Shown here piece after piece: positions 45,401-50,996 of a DNA stretch of 59,018 nucleotides. This stretch comes from Crocosphaera sp. (lineage in GTDB: Bacteria; Cyanobacteriota; Cyanobacteriia; Cyanobacteriales; Microcystaceae), in assembly GCF_030064895.1 (NCBI RefSeq), contig NZ_JASJEB010000016.1:1-59018 (forward strand), given 5' to 3'. The notes under the pieces are model-generated. The model saw only the letters and a list, made by a program, of their open reading frames with translations. It was not told the DNA's origin and made no database searches. Position 1 is the stretch's first letter. The number at the start of each line of letters is the position of its first letter. The translations under genes were made by a program, and so were the position numbers.

Positions 45401-47900
45401 GTACAAAATCAGCAAAGGGACGTAGAGGCTGACGAATAGCATTAATGGTCATCTGCCAAATACTAACAATAGTTCTACCAGCCCATAAAAAAGGACTTAC
45501 AAGAATTTTCCCAAAAGTTTTTCCCAGATTTTCTCCAGTTTGACTAAATAGCTCAAAAGATTTAGCTGCCATTGAAATAGCATTACCAATACTTTCAAAA
45601 ATAGGACTAATTACCCCTAAGCCCCCTGCCCTTGTAACACCAAGAAAATCAAAAATAGCTTCTGTAAAACCTTTAACCACCCCCCAAGAAAAACCTGTGA
45701 TCGCGGTTATTCCACTTAAAGCAATGCCCATCAGATTAAGTCCTGGGACTAGCTTTTCTACAACCGTATTTAAAGCAAGAAAAGTTCCAATGGTTAATCC
45801 TAATGGGGACAGCAAAAAAGCACGAGATAATTGTAAAAAATCTAAAGCAAGAAGTTTAACTACAGTAGAAACTTTACCAAAGCTAACTAAAGTTGCTCCA
45901 CCTGTCCCTACAACTACATTCTGTAAATCTCCAAAAGCGTTAGAAAGAGAAGGGATAATGCTATCCAACTCAAATGCTCCCCGAAGTCCCCCCATGGCCT
46001 CATTGAAAAATCCTGTTAGGGGAATCATCCCTCCCCGAGCCAGAGCCGTGGTTGCTATACCTGCTGTAGCTGCTGCTTGAGAAAAACCGAATAATGCTGC
46101 GGAGACACTGCCAATAACTACCAATGCCGTTCCCATAGTTACTGTGAGCAACGCCATGCTGCTAATTACAAACCGTATGGGTTCTGGGAGATTAGCAAAA
46201 AATCTTAGGAGTCCTGCGATCGCATTAGTTGTGGTGATAATCAGAGGTTCTAAGGGTTTGATGTAAGCCAGCCTAAAAGCTTCCAAGGCCGAGGAAAGCG
46301 ATCGAAATGCACCCCCCAGATTATTCTGCATAATTGAAGACATGGCTAATGCAGCCCCTTGTCCGCTTCTACCACTCTGAATAAGATCGTCTATTCCTTT
46401 CTTCAAAACCTCAACCGCTTGATTATAATTCCCCGTTTGCTTAATCAACTGATCGTATAAATTCTGACCTTCTTGAATATTAATCCCCAAAATATCTGCT
46501 AATTTTTGTTCTTCTACCCCCGAGGCCAATCCTATTAAAGTATCTCGCTGCAGCTTACTATAATTATTGATTTGTGCAGACCAAAAGCCCACTGCTGTTT
46601 TTCCAAAAACCTTGGTTAAAGCATCTAATGATTCTGCTGGCCTTTCCTCAAATGTTTTTGTATAGGCAATGGACAAATCTCCCATAATGTCTATGATGTC
46701 TCTGATTTGGCCTTTTTGATCAACGACATCAACCCCAAAAGCTTTTTTCAGTTTGGCTTGCTTGGAAGCATCGGCTAAATTGGCTAAACCGGAACGTAAC
46801 CCCATACCAGCCGATGATGCTTGAATACCGATGTCACCAGCTACCCCTAGCAACGCAGATGTTTCTTCCAGGGAAACATTGAACATCTTAGCTTGTGTAC
46901 CACCGTAGGTAAAGGCTTCCCCTAACTGAGCAACATTAGTATTGGTTTTTGAAGCAATTTTTGCCAAAATATCAGCCACCCTAGCGGTATCTTTCATCGC
47001 ATCCAGTTCATAGGCACTCAGTACGTTACTGGTAATGTCAGCACTCATGGCTAAGTCAATACTGGAATCTGAACCGGCTAAGCCTAAAACTGAGGGTAAG
47101 GCTGCATAGATTTCTCTGGCATTAAATCCTGCTTGCCCTAAATACACTTCTGCTGAGGCTGCTTGACTAGCTGTAAAAGATGAAGTTGCTCCCAACCGTA
47201 GAGCAATTTTTTCTAATTTCTTCATCTCTTCAGTCGTTGCCCCTGTCTTAGCTTCGACAGAGGAAAGTTGATCGTTCAAAGCCATTAAAGCATCTGTGGC
47301 TTTTTTCCCTTCTCTAACAAAGGGAAGCACCATATTTCTTCCTATTTGTTCTGCTGCTTGAAATTGCCCTACTCTTTCAGCAGAACGGGCTGCTAAACGT
47401 TCTTGGTATTGAATCCCAATTTTAGTGTCCAATACTCTTTGTTGCTGTTTTAGGGAAGCGGTAAACTCTCTTTCTGCGAAGGTGGTTCCTTTGATTTGCC
47501 TTTCTAATCTTTCAAATTGTTTTATATAATTTCTCGTTTCTTTTTCGGCTTTTCTAAAAGCCTTAAAATCATAAATTTCTCCAAATTCAATATTCCTAAC
47601 TTCTTTCTTTAATGCTCTAAATTCCGCTCTTAATGGTGATAATTCATTTCTTACCCTTTTACTATCATCCGCAAAATTATCCATACCTCTTCCCATCGCG
47701 TCAGTGCTTTTTACGCTTGCTTTTGCCATCGCATCAAATTGTTTTTGAAAGCCAGTAAGTTCAGAGGTCTTTTCTAACTTTTCTAGTTCTTTTCTTATAC
47801 CTCGTAAAGCATCTTGTGTCGCGCTCATGCGACTAAAATTATCTTCTTTAACAATAAAATCGAACTGCGCTCTTAAGCCATAACTTTCTTGATTATCCAT
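30462..47900 (-). CDS. giant phage tail tape measure protein, 5812 aa
   Basis: It fixes tail length and is packed inside the tail tube before DNA ejection. The N-terminal 450 residues show the TP901-type tape measure domain: coiled coil, then GATSSFTASQAASAEVYLGQ and AGDIGIQASSAGMGLRSGL. The rest alternates coiled coil, amphipathic helices with regularly spaced Trp, and hydrophobic segments. Six degenerate SPGPT/NCHPT modules lie near residues 847, 3102, 3340, 3867, 4797 and 5143. KHNFLGI recurs near 3288 and 5437. Two copies of a 168-residue unit lie near 4440 and 4608. A J-domain-like segment with HPD is at 5228-5230. The end has FSTGGWVNGPGTGTSD and NGEFVVNARAA, typical of such proteins. 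At 0.15 nm per residue the tail would be near 0.9 micrometre. Coding is uninterrupted over 17.4 kb, so the gene is under selection or recently acquired. Confidence 0.93.
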   Translation of the reverse strand: MDNQESYGLRAQFDFIVKEDNFSRMSATQDALRGIRKELEKLEKTSELTGFQKQFDAMAKASVKSTDAMGRGMDNFADDSKRVRNELSPLRAEFRALKKEVRNIEFGEIYDFKAFRKAEKETRNYIKQFERLERQIKGTTFAEREFTASLKQQQRVLDTKIGIQYQERLAARSAERVGQFQAAEQIGRNMVLPFVREGKKATDALMALNDQLSSVEAKTGATTEEMKKLEKIALRLGATSSFTASQAASAEVYLGQAGFNAREIYAALPSVLGLAGSDSSIDLAMSADITSNVLSAYELDAMKDTARVADILAKIASKTNTNVAQLGEAFTYGGTQAKMFNVSLEETSALLGVAGDIGIQASSAGMGLRSGLANLADASKQAKLKKAFGVDVVDQKGQIRDIIDIMGDLSIAYTKTFEERPAESLDALTKVFGKTAVGFWSAQINNYSKLQRDTLIGLASGVEEQKLADILGINIQEGQNLYDQLIKQTGNYNQAVEVLKKGIDDLIQSGRSGQGAALAMSSIMQNNLGGAFRSLSSALEAFRLAYIKPLEPLIITTTNAIAGLLRFFANLPEPIRFVISSMALLTVTMGTALVVIGSVSAALFGFSQAAATAGIATTALARGGMIPLTGFFNEAMGGLRGAFELDSIIPSLSNAFGDLQNVVVGTGGATLVSFGKVSTVVKLLALDFLQLSRAFLLSPLGLTIGTFLALNTVVEKLVPGLNLMGIALSGITAITGFSWGVVKGFTEAIFDFLGVTRAGGLGVISPIFESIGNAISMAAKSFELFSQTGENLGKTFGKILVSPFLWAGRTIVSIWQMTINAIRQPLRPFADFVQSIGKLLVSFLAENSPGPTYLIREKWGMTIDFLKTQFDKLIHFAKLVNQAFLGIGDITAEERGNARIELLQGTLNMFIGGIKLISSLFSLWQQFRNWQNQVIKETISNMDLLGFSLLTLSSLPMTLADQLLPTAKNIVKELALLTDAGIFRGLIFTFPGIIASLIFTGTLNEFEQGFSDFLKQVPSVLSNTLDNLYSLISDEFKTQFNQGVSDAVTDLVKSAPSLFPGSETFAFAFDLDTVYQQTQNAVNTTLSSIVNYLLVVGTTAQQVGRELVALLKPLLEFNVLNIFPQLGNIPIISALASVPLVPNFTVVQPFIKGLLEVLRSPEIKMLVNFLRSNVLDVFLKSLISVYETLQLITGVSFSPVIIPLMYGVDQVSLLLRSIILDTGILVKNFADLSVTGVSIVSRQLIEVIRTIPFVGEGIITTFINVYRFISNISKIFKPFAIQYGRFLLGLIPTQSFKDLFFSLLDLAKVGLEGFVIFTQKNIAPLANILLKAFNPLSFFKILKLYFTTGGFQGLLKKGLFSITPYDFLFGNRNIAFLGRIFLDTVFPANIIRKRTTEIFQNLASPQAAAEAAKTSRRLGRTVLVPLEEILNYVPGGTKVFIRFAQAAMIMNPVVQILGRIAFTTMFWYSVLKPLTPEIFDAIAATRVFGVQLTYLAHTLRVARFLVVNLTDSFKYLAVNLPRWATQIHNTFKVIGDVVGTVTQLMVGVSAVGFNVFKALVVNPLLLIPLGILEVMNNALKILQSGLQLIVLKTTQYGDAISAALRGNFVPLIKQIASDVTGVVWGMTTAIANAITWPFRMVAKYTYMAGAEIIRFLQNPVRELNRLNDALINMAGNWRKTFSTYLQYLPMEDIINFLQRFKVEILGISVLIAQITNVFGLAAIRFNPLLLAIESIGFLIYEYKTGFKVLHGLIDALSHPIAALNLMIKGIFGTMGAYITPGMTNFMANFAEGFVKNIPLIVSGIFLIALVIKRNIGQAFMLFVDGIRLSIEKVRALGTAIGQLKSPQNPQVQSLMMNARLQAMRAEYAVRGQDRIMGMANPLAYSTNPQLQERAAFIGSQIELVKELMSVNKEANQELNKLIKQEEKRLIQMARSRNEQDRIDVLGYIERENAKGRSYRHQLEQAAKVTQVQSSLGKRFELTELGRKTARENAKRLYQQQDGNENIEKSMNIISAYERILGQTPDVDVLGQLGDIALGVKNPANLMDQITNKLEMISSPRMNVDKLTTGVIQVTKPGGFGDVNQSIQDVSKMFDSQIKNNLDQVERFAYWRLESESVSTHLDGEVIKNMLKSSSTIRGIMDDLMTGTNITTGLEASLKEYNEIYRLFGGNRNFLDVEGIMSEASYSALSEGNRKGMAEKVSHQIMSGFLDVLSQEISGIEDSMTADLRRLQSQNIRNSERIATSYQDMLMQGAERIYSSNRDAFNDQSLAAKIFRLTGLPQLYQQIKFNRQLGIRARQLEQNAENLRFGESMREATAQRQRQAGYQALLSNLRIEGNLAEKESFLKAKLGDRLHNILQNYLQTGERFRVDLFQINNGYKDILNAIRIPQLADYAENPLMGMHKVLRNAISNDEFGLTQEILDDFRKNLVKGGSDWKKFIDDLDRGGQIEDVLNINLKRLRASLIQAQERTANDSILSDIADVLGSGKFSAKATKEEEEELLAKLGLNYRQYKNLGDFLPNGFFAPILAKLTKWQENITDNLTIADHQVNNIFEFLKTGVKELPLIEQTALPTLEKAQSLWGKTFETLNKVTKGSFEYVAQEITQIRDNIAELSTVQAVQGLQSEVKAARENTLLNLIETRGKGQRPQNVAQFQKAFAKELKNQGIQKQTDTSRIIATFLQAGQEDQSLSQMLSSEFADNLDTIRQAFSKAIGVTVAEASEAMNDSKFTARAATPVQFIFLRTLPTLFSSFAKDVSNSFVGRGVKFITKKVATDVLRGFSAPSLEAIASFSRRTSAVLGRGFNIASNSLIRMVGNNSISKNLQSLSQLMLKFGDKTSTFVDQVRNTIDQPSATRFIIQKLSGLFGVISEGVQNLYDNVKQEVERQGSVGNFLKNMFRNMVGGVKSFFQNLFKPSANVVRMQSRIDNLRIREQSIINNPRLSAENRQNDFKTILLLRGRQDRARQELEREINQTSIIGKADKLLNNLMSGLGKNLPKMGDRLSQIMSGRLGNLQTQRSRAQRNEGQESYYGQTVVPVLDQAFNSILEKGQSITNQIANFFKNTAERSRRSWEESGRGIIGKGWKALVDAAKHTGQRIKHFIAHNSPGPASDVERIYREEVPREAAKGFHRMEVQAAHTGQQIRQQMSHAAQQTTGFFRHTSSAISGFWQAGLGIGAALSATGFGLQSLGYSLVNLGVLEDGDRLIAMFDKMGEVMGIVGAIGSVASPLLSASLSLVGAVTSSVFALGGAITGVGGAIAGIVGLSEVAFAPFLLGIAAVGVAIAGLYFAFKHNFLGIKTIATVPINFIKAAWQGFVNNFGVLLSPVKAFAENLGGDLIRALNCHPTIRITEAWSNTVDNVQNFMGSLLGSAQKLGAFITSKVAGAINKLGFSTDSKGIKSLDHLVSTNKEKHRWFSLSEISTQLKSIGESLNTLTILQENQIQNKDLSHLKTINSQILRELMALNNKSRLQTTGKEIGDTTGHKGQLSVQQYREFRFSLPQIKFSGEQKPEQQLLNEMGASYNKKKLFGLIDTSGGFGLNKKARFEYKVYEQLYNEQANIIKEILNKSQSASALVREKYQGLIQQINGKTVLSDQGQKYIERQLAQQIQKGTGIFSKNNLSQLAQTSGLTNRLEKQGLTVDRATLVDIALRNQGALSDARNLFGWENSIPNQNAINTESNWNTKISNYLDKITTAVTAIAELIFSEKNVSSRPLPSVLTSSGSNNIVSFKPQPQPSVSLQEKVGAMIKTEVNAIGSFLKEGMTPRIGDRKPVQYKINDQISVKDQILRDIGDQSPVSYNSLSDSIKENLLDIERKTKSTVNVIESIFSQLFDNIQTAWQSTTQFIFSKVGWLINILRPQGYEIQKALSEGSPGPSLFTRENWSKTFKSINDGFSDLLAKAKDTGRNLFAALAVPEDNTLKDQIAESLNTAIALKLPPIEKQTFNPFKGLHKQFEETTWQIKERMDYLHQYGLDHAGSLLTPGIQQVGKSLQIFGGDILSFVSRSAKAIVTLDFFELADAAKDFGGNAMYALKGVVGGLTNVGMGVIAITASLPALLAPLGIAALIFGGIVFSSAVLTSNMLGLRTIIKGVFQVFIGSGEIVWNVLKGITKTVKALGVIGVGVFKALKGDFIPLYEGIDMLRHALGGMGEGILQGLKRIGFGFQDIFKGVLQGWNQVFPTLRIDIDRFFETAGFYFNLMKDGRVAGELLASALVNGIRTVINSFKLLGNTIITTLQTKFTESIAYIRIKFNQLKTFLSTFQWQDLLKIDIKNIVGNLSTVGSIIKSEITQAFNGLPDILKAPFIYLKNFVGGFSSQLIKELGIQKFIDHLKQEWRVFLSVLDIDPQLLGNFGVIADKIRQSWTALSNTIGQKINYIKQEWKVFSFMIETGTFLPYLSTVKEKWRDVFTSMVPHLQRLWTNYDVTVTNMSSSWISFREKLGADDWVTKALNNLVKFSDRFHSKIMQLAQIPIFYNIAVKLAAINNKFKDFVITIAEKWQRLSERLRTTNIIPDILNLHQNFPDRFNQFTQDIQNKWSKLINYIQTEGFAETLIVGINKVQVKWMQLVGWLNRTPLFLNIFSEVNNLSRRYTVAMRQMRHKWLQFREILGSSDWITESLSKIKAWATGFEERLVNVASNVPIFGRVIDALFDLNNVFIKIINWIEKKWQGLSNFLRNTSLIPNFLKLNQEVGKGMAWLSETAKAEWQQFLNWINNTNLFDKFFDKLRAIAPQIPGILQSVISEVKTGWERLMQNLPKTTDEAINRVIGAWVGLKQKVSNILSTLLTFIKDVIGRGIIRALNCHPTVVIPQAWEQAGERIKNTLMMVMKKARGIGKRITKSLTKTLPYLNTFWKGFKDGFENSIKPAISELKPTVISTFDALVSRLKQTGLFAEKLKQYFTDLRQSMRSISQTPVSVPGGQTNLGELFAKGLGTGIRLLNKTLKLLTPVVSLVEKLTIAVGGFSVSVVASVTQRVLPPLMELWHSFKKILRIANLIGNGVQAAFNLVSNVIGLVVPGIRQINTETRETRHQFSLLFKAGKALGAFIGEIFVLPIRAINLLVTAIDGIVSSVIGVKNTFTTTFDVVQNQIEGFKTKVETVKETVNTSFITPLNAVKNKWANTTDFIGNTINKLRGRTEGVGREIQGNIAEASPGPTFMIRKYWGLTTDYILNQVKTIASSSQRVDRAFEGTRSALMRLNQESRQMANPLKHLGLSAMPSSLKELKSAYGQMAKLAHPDMGGSSQHFNEVNRAYEQLKSQMRGGINVPLNADTRSSVGVGTAQMRNMARLSREQMGSLRQGFTSLGMALSNFAPQLATPMFMTLDLVDAFADLKTALPIVKTLLFGTQAAANVSSTAMVVGNTAVAGSATTTAATVTTANTAMGVSSLTMGGIFTSVQGLITAGFGAISSAATATWVAVTGPLFPLIAALGLVAGVVGGLYLGFKHNFLGIQDIVLGTWKVLKTFFDTLFGGAWEIIKSVLKTFEETVNVIFEAFIELGKAIISPFTAILGINTETANFFNILQKGATNLANFLLLPLRAVAFVINTILKGIQLITKISSSVLLTIIPYISPILIGLKTIVTIGKILFKVFNFTFKVISGVISLLIQPLLKVGNIILRLWLLPIQQVQSALGLILFPFKAIANIAQSIRGFIFNLISPLRGIFGLLGRLPILKGLVTPLSQTEPVQKFSTGGWVNGPGTGTSDSINAFLSNGEFVVNARAAADTGPLLEKINEGKLETVYRDPYDAIMVRPISPAATATKKEIGDIKVNFEFSGNIIIQGEGKDKQQLAAEILEELVVQFGPQIDSILKERLTYMTELTKG

Positions 47901-47991
47901 TTATCAATTCTTCTTTAAATTTTTGTATTCAATCTTAACACTGATATCGATGAAAATTTATTAGTTCTTTGTCTTTTTTGAAAAAAGTGTA

Positions 47992-48018
47992 TTTGGGAAA
48001 CGAAGTTCGCTCCCCAAA
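47992..48018. repeat. dispersed palindrome, copy E (core CGAAGTTCG)
   Basis: A 27-base hairpin with arms TTTGGG and CCCAAA (one extra C on the right) around AAACGAAGTTCGCTC. It lies about 90 bases upstream of the start of the tape measure gene, in the gap before parA. The surrounding gap (47901-48455) has no gene. It also holds a TCTCG/CGAGA hairpin near 48102 and the inverted pair at 48156-48313. Confidence 0.85.
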
Positions 48019-48155
48019 CTAGGGCGATTGGGTAAAAGTAATCCACCAGATTTAAACAGAAACTTTTTTTTTACTGAAATAAAAGCATTGCCAATTAACG
48101 TCTCGAACCGAGAGAAAAACTCAGTAGATCACAAAGATCCTAGTTGGGATTGTGG

Positions 48156-48313
48156 GGGAGCAGGGAGACCGGAGCATGGGAGAAAACAATCATAGTCAAA
48201 AAACCAAAAATAACGAGTTAAAGTGAGAGAACTAAGGTTTATATCCCTTAAAAAACTTTATTTACTCGAAAAAGTTTGAAAATAATCTCCCCTTCTCCCC
48301 ACTCCCTGCTCCC
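48156..48313. repeat. inverted pair GGGAGCAGGGAG / CTCCCTGCTCCC
   Basis: GGGAGCAGGGAG (48156-48167) and CTCCCTGCTCCC (48302-48313) are perfect 12-bp inverted repeats 134 bases apart in the parA upstream region. G-rich septamer strings like these are widespread in cyanobacterial intergenic DNA. It could be a MITE-like unit or two independent copies of such a repeat. Confidence 0.65.
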
Positions 48314-48455
48314 TTGCAGCCCAAGCAAGTAAGTTTTTGATCTACTGAAACTGATTGCTGCCCAAGAACAACAGGGAACGGACAAAAAATTAACCCATTT
48401 TGGTTTATCTTTGTAATTGATTGTGAGCAAAAACAGGAAACTCCGAAATATCTCA

Positions 48456-49214
48456 ATGAGCAAAATTATCGCAATTTTTAATCAAGCTGGGGGGGTGGCA
48501 AAAAGCACTCTGGCCATGAATTTAGGTTATCATCTACAGCAATTAAACCAAAGAGTCGCTTTAGTGGATTTAGATCCACAGGCATCTTTAACCTTATTTT
48601 GTGGACTAACACCTTTTGATTTACCGCAAACTATTTATGAATCTTTAGTACAAGACCTACCCCTACCCATACAGTCTATTGATGGTGCCGGATTTGATTT
48701 GATTCCGTCTAATATCAATTTATCTGGGGCTGAAATTGAATTAGTCAATGCGGACTTACGAGACTTCCGCTTACGTGATACCTTAGAGTCAATTCACGGA
48801 CTTTACGATTTTATTGTCATTGACTGTCCTCCTTCCTTGGGAATTTTAAGCTACATAAGTTTAGTGGCGGCTACCCATCTTCTTGTCCCCATTGCCACTC
48901 AATATAAAGCCTGGATGGGAACGGAATTACTTTTAAAGACAGTCAAAAGAGTTCAAACACGGGCTAATAAAGAACTGAAATTGGCCGGTTTTGTCCCCAT
49001 TCTCTATGCTAAAAGTAATTCTCAAGATGTGAGAGCTTTACAAGCAATTAGGGACTATTTAGGAAAAGTGGGACATATCTTTCAACCGGTTCCCCGTGCA
49101 ACCGCTTTTGCTGATTCGGTGGAGGAACATTTACCTTTAGCTTTATATCAATCTAGACATCCGGCCGTTAAACCCTTAAGAGCGATCGCTCGTTACTGTC
49201 TTGAAAATTTGTAA
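48456..49214 (+). CDS. parA: ParA-family partition ATPase
   Basis: 252 aa from ATG 48456; the frame extends upstream to TTG 48417 but the conserved start MSKIIAIFNQAGG favours this ATG. The deviant Walker A motif is FNQAGGVAKST (residues 8-18), then VDLDPQASLT, and the second motif is FIVIDCPPSLG (about 118-128). ParA ATPases move plasmid or chromosome copies apart with ParB and a parS site. parB follows after 27 bases. The residue GVA in place of the usual GVG before KST is a slight oddity. Next to phage genes this fits a plasmid or phage-plasmid, though chromosomal islands can also carry parAB. Confidence 0.9.
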   Translation: MSKIIAIFNQAGGVAKSTLAMNLGYHLQQLNQRVALVDLDPQASLTLFCGLTPFDLPQTIYESLVQDLPLPIQSIDGAGFDLIPSNINLSGAEIELVNADLRDFRLRDTLESIHGLYDFIVIDCPPSLGILSYISLVAATHLLVPIATQYKAWMGTELLLKTVKRVQTRANKELKLAGFVPILYAKSNSQDVRALQAIRDYLGKVGHIFQPVPRATAFADSVEEHLPLALYQSRHPAVKPLRAIARYCLENL

Positions 49215-49241
49215 ATTACTCTCTTATCTCACCTGTGAACT

Positions 49242-50192
49242 ATGTCTAAGAAAAATAAGCCTTTTCAACCATTAGGGATCAATGCTTTATTCGGAGAAGA
49301 GTTAGAAAAGGAAGTAGAATCCCCTCATTTTATTCCTATTGAATTAATTCTACTTCCTCCTTCCCAACCTCGTCGCTATTTTGACCCTGAAAAAATGGCA
49401 CAACTAACTGATTCAATTCGAGTTGATGGTATTCTTCAACCTTTAGTTGTACGCCCTTATTCTGAACGCAAGGGCTATTATGAATTAGTTTTTGGGGAGC
49501 GTCGTTATCGAAGCGCAAAACAAGCTGAGTTTACTGAAGTTCCTGTCATTATTAAAGAACTCAATGATTCCGTTGCTCAACGGTTAGCTTTAATTGAAAA
49601 CTTGCATCGAGAAGACTTAAATCCTGTGGATGAAGTTGAGGGGATTTTACAATTTCTTTCACTGTCTCTAGAAAAGTCAGTCCCCGACGTTATTTCTGAG
49701 CTTAATTATCTGAAAAATAAGAAAGAAAATAAAGTTACGGATAACGTTATCCGTAATGAACATGAATCAAAAATCTTGGAAATCTTTGAGCAACTCGGAC
49801 AAAATTGGTACTCATTTACCTGTAATCGTTTAAGAATACTCAATCTTCCTGATGACCTTTTGAGTGCTTTACGAGAAGGTAAAATTGCTTATACTAAAGC
49901 TAAAGCTATTGCCAAAGTAAAAAATTACGATGACCGACAACGGATTTTATCCGAAGCGATCGCACAGCAATGGAGTCAACGAGAAATTGTTGACAGAGTT
50001 AAAGAAATTCTCTCATTAGCTTCAGATAAAAGTAAAACGCCATCGTCTCCTAGTCGTCAATTAGATGATTTAAGCAAACGTATAAAAAAAGCTAAGTTAT
50101 GGGAAAATAAAGACCTTTGGAAGAAGATAAAAACTCGATTGAAATATATTGAAGATGTTCTCGATTCTCTTGAAGACGAAATGCCCAATTGA
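49242..50192 (+). CDS. parB: ParB-family partition protein
   Basis: A 316-aa protein. The N-terminal ParB domain has SQPRRYFDPEKMAQLTDSIR (about 40-60), ILQPLVVRP, FGERRYRSAK (about 84-93) and LIENLHREDLNP (about 115-126). These motifs bind and use CTP in canonical ParB proteins. A helix-turn-helix-like region follows (LPDDLLSALREGKIAYTKAK), then a Lys-rich helical C-terminus for dimerisation. It forms an operon with parA. A perfect 22-bp palindrome at 49735-49756 inside the gene is a candidate parS site. Confidence 0.9.
   Translation: MSKKNKPFQPLGINALFGEELEKEVESPHFIPIELILLPPSQPRRYFDPEKMAQLTDSIRVDGILQPLVVRPYSERKGYYELVFGERRYRSAKQAEFTEVPVIIKELNDSVAQRLALIENLHREDLNPVDEVEGILQFLSLSLEKSVPDVISELNYLKNKKENKVTDNVIRNEHESKILEIFEQLGQNWYSFTCNRLRILNLPDDLLSALREGKIAYTKAKAIAKVKNYDDRQRILSEAIAQQWSQREIVDRVKEILSLASDKSKTPSSPSRQLDDLSKRIKKAKLWENKDLWKKIKTRLKYIEDVLDSLEDEMPN
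49735..49756. promoter_or_regulatory. perfect 22-bp palindrome in parB, candidate parS
   Basis: TTACGGATAACGTTATCCGTAA equals its own reverse complement over 22 bases, with no loop. A perfect palindrome of this length is very unlikely by chance in 59 kb. It lies within the parB coding region, in the linker between the ParB domain and the helix-turn-helix, and encodes VTDNVIRN. ParB proteins bind palindromic sites near or in the par operon, which makes this the best parS candidate. No second copy was noticed in the window. Confidence 0.6.
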
Positions 50193-50393
50193 TGTGCTTC
50201 ATTTTTCAAATTTACTTTTATAGAATCTGTATGTTTCCAAATCTTAGACGTAGAGATTACTTTACCCACAAGGTTCAACTCATGCACCGCAATTTATTAA
50301 TACGGTAATTACTCAAAACAGACAGGAATATAACCAAATAATCCGTGATTATACCAATTCCTTAAATGTATCCCACTGTGTCACGATAGGGAC

Positions 50394-50984
50394 ATGGTAA
50401 AACAAAAGTGGTTAAGAGTTCGTATAACTGACGAACAAGATGAAAAGCTCGAACATTACTCCGCAAATTGCGGATTATCTCGTTCTGAATTGATTCGACA
50501 AATAATTGAGGAAATGCCCCATGAGCCAACTTCTGATCTGCCTAAGTTTGATAAGAAATTCAAGAAAAAGGAACCCATAATGAAAGAATACATTGACAGT
50601 CTGGGTAATAAGTATATGCTATCCATAGAATACAGAAATAGCTTTAATCTATGGCGGATTTCTCTCAGGAAATTAGATCGATTGAATCGTGGTAAATTTA
50701 CAGCAGGAATTGATTTAGTTAAAGAAGTAGAATCTTCATCCGAAGAAATTTGGCTAAATATGGTTAGTCCTTGTTCAACTGATTCATCTGAAGAAATTAA
50801 TTTTTTACTCTGGGATACGGTTAAAAATTTAGCTTCTCAAGAAGGATGGAAAAAGTTATACGGAGAATTAACATTAGAGCAAATTGAAAGAAGACCGAAA
50901 ATGTTATCTTGGTTGAAAGAATTTGGCTTTGGAATAAATAGTCATCCAGAACAAGAAAGTCTGAGTTTTTCTAAAATAATTTAA
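50394..50984 (+). CDS. ribbon-helix-helix protein, 196 aa
   Basis: The N-terminal 45 residues (KWLRVRITDEQDEKLEHYSA, then CGLSRSELIRQIIEEM) have the strand-helix-helix pattern of Arc/CopG DNA-binding proteins. The remaining 150 residues are unrecognised, with YMLSIEYRNSFNLWRISLRK and a Trp-rich end. It lies 12 bases before the DUF499 gene on the same strand, so it is probably the first gene and regulator of the defence operon. An imperfect palindrome, ATAATC-CGT-GATTAT (50337-50351), lies upstream as a possible operator. The upstream 200 bases also contain a short frame ending THAPQFINTVITQNRQEYNQ..., a possible gene remnant. Confidence 0.65.
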   Translation: MVKQKWLRVRITDEQDEKLEHYSANCGLSRSELIRQIIEEMPHEPTSDLPKFDKKFKKKEPIMKEYIDSLGNKYMLSIEYRNSFNLWRISLRKLDRLNRGKFTAGIDLVKEVESSSEEIWLNMVSPCSTDSSEEINFLLWDTVKNLASQEGWKKLYGELTLEQIERRPKMLSWLKEFGFGINSHPEQESLSFSKII

Positions 50985-50996
50985 TTATTCAAATTA

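Noticed and set aside
30462-47900. Intein or gene fusion as the reason for the length of the tape measure gene
   Set aside because: No splicing motifs (Cys/Ser start block, HN-C/S end) were seen. The length is explained by repeats and helical segments typical of tape measures.
5294-48018. The dispersed palindromes as a CRISPR repeat or as simple terminators
   Set aside because: They are single copies far apart without spacers, so not CRISPR. Most lack a T-run, so a terminator role alone does not explain the shared core.
48417-48455. Upstream extension of parA from TTG 48417
   Set aside because: The extra 13 residues are basic and absent from usual ParA starts; MSKIIAIFNQ at 48456 is the conserved beginning.
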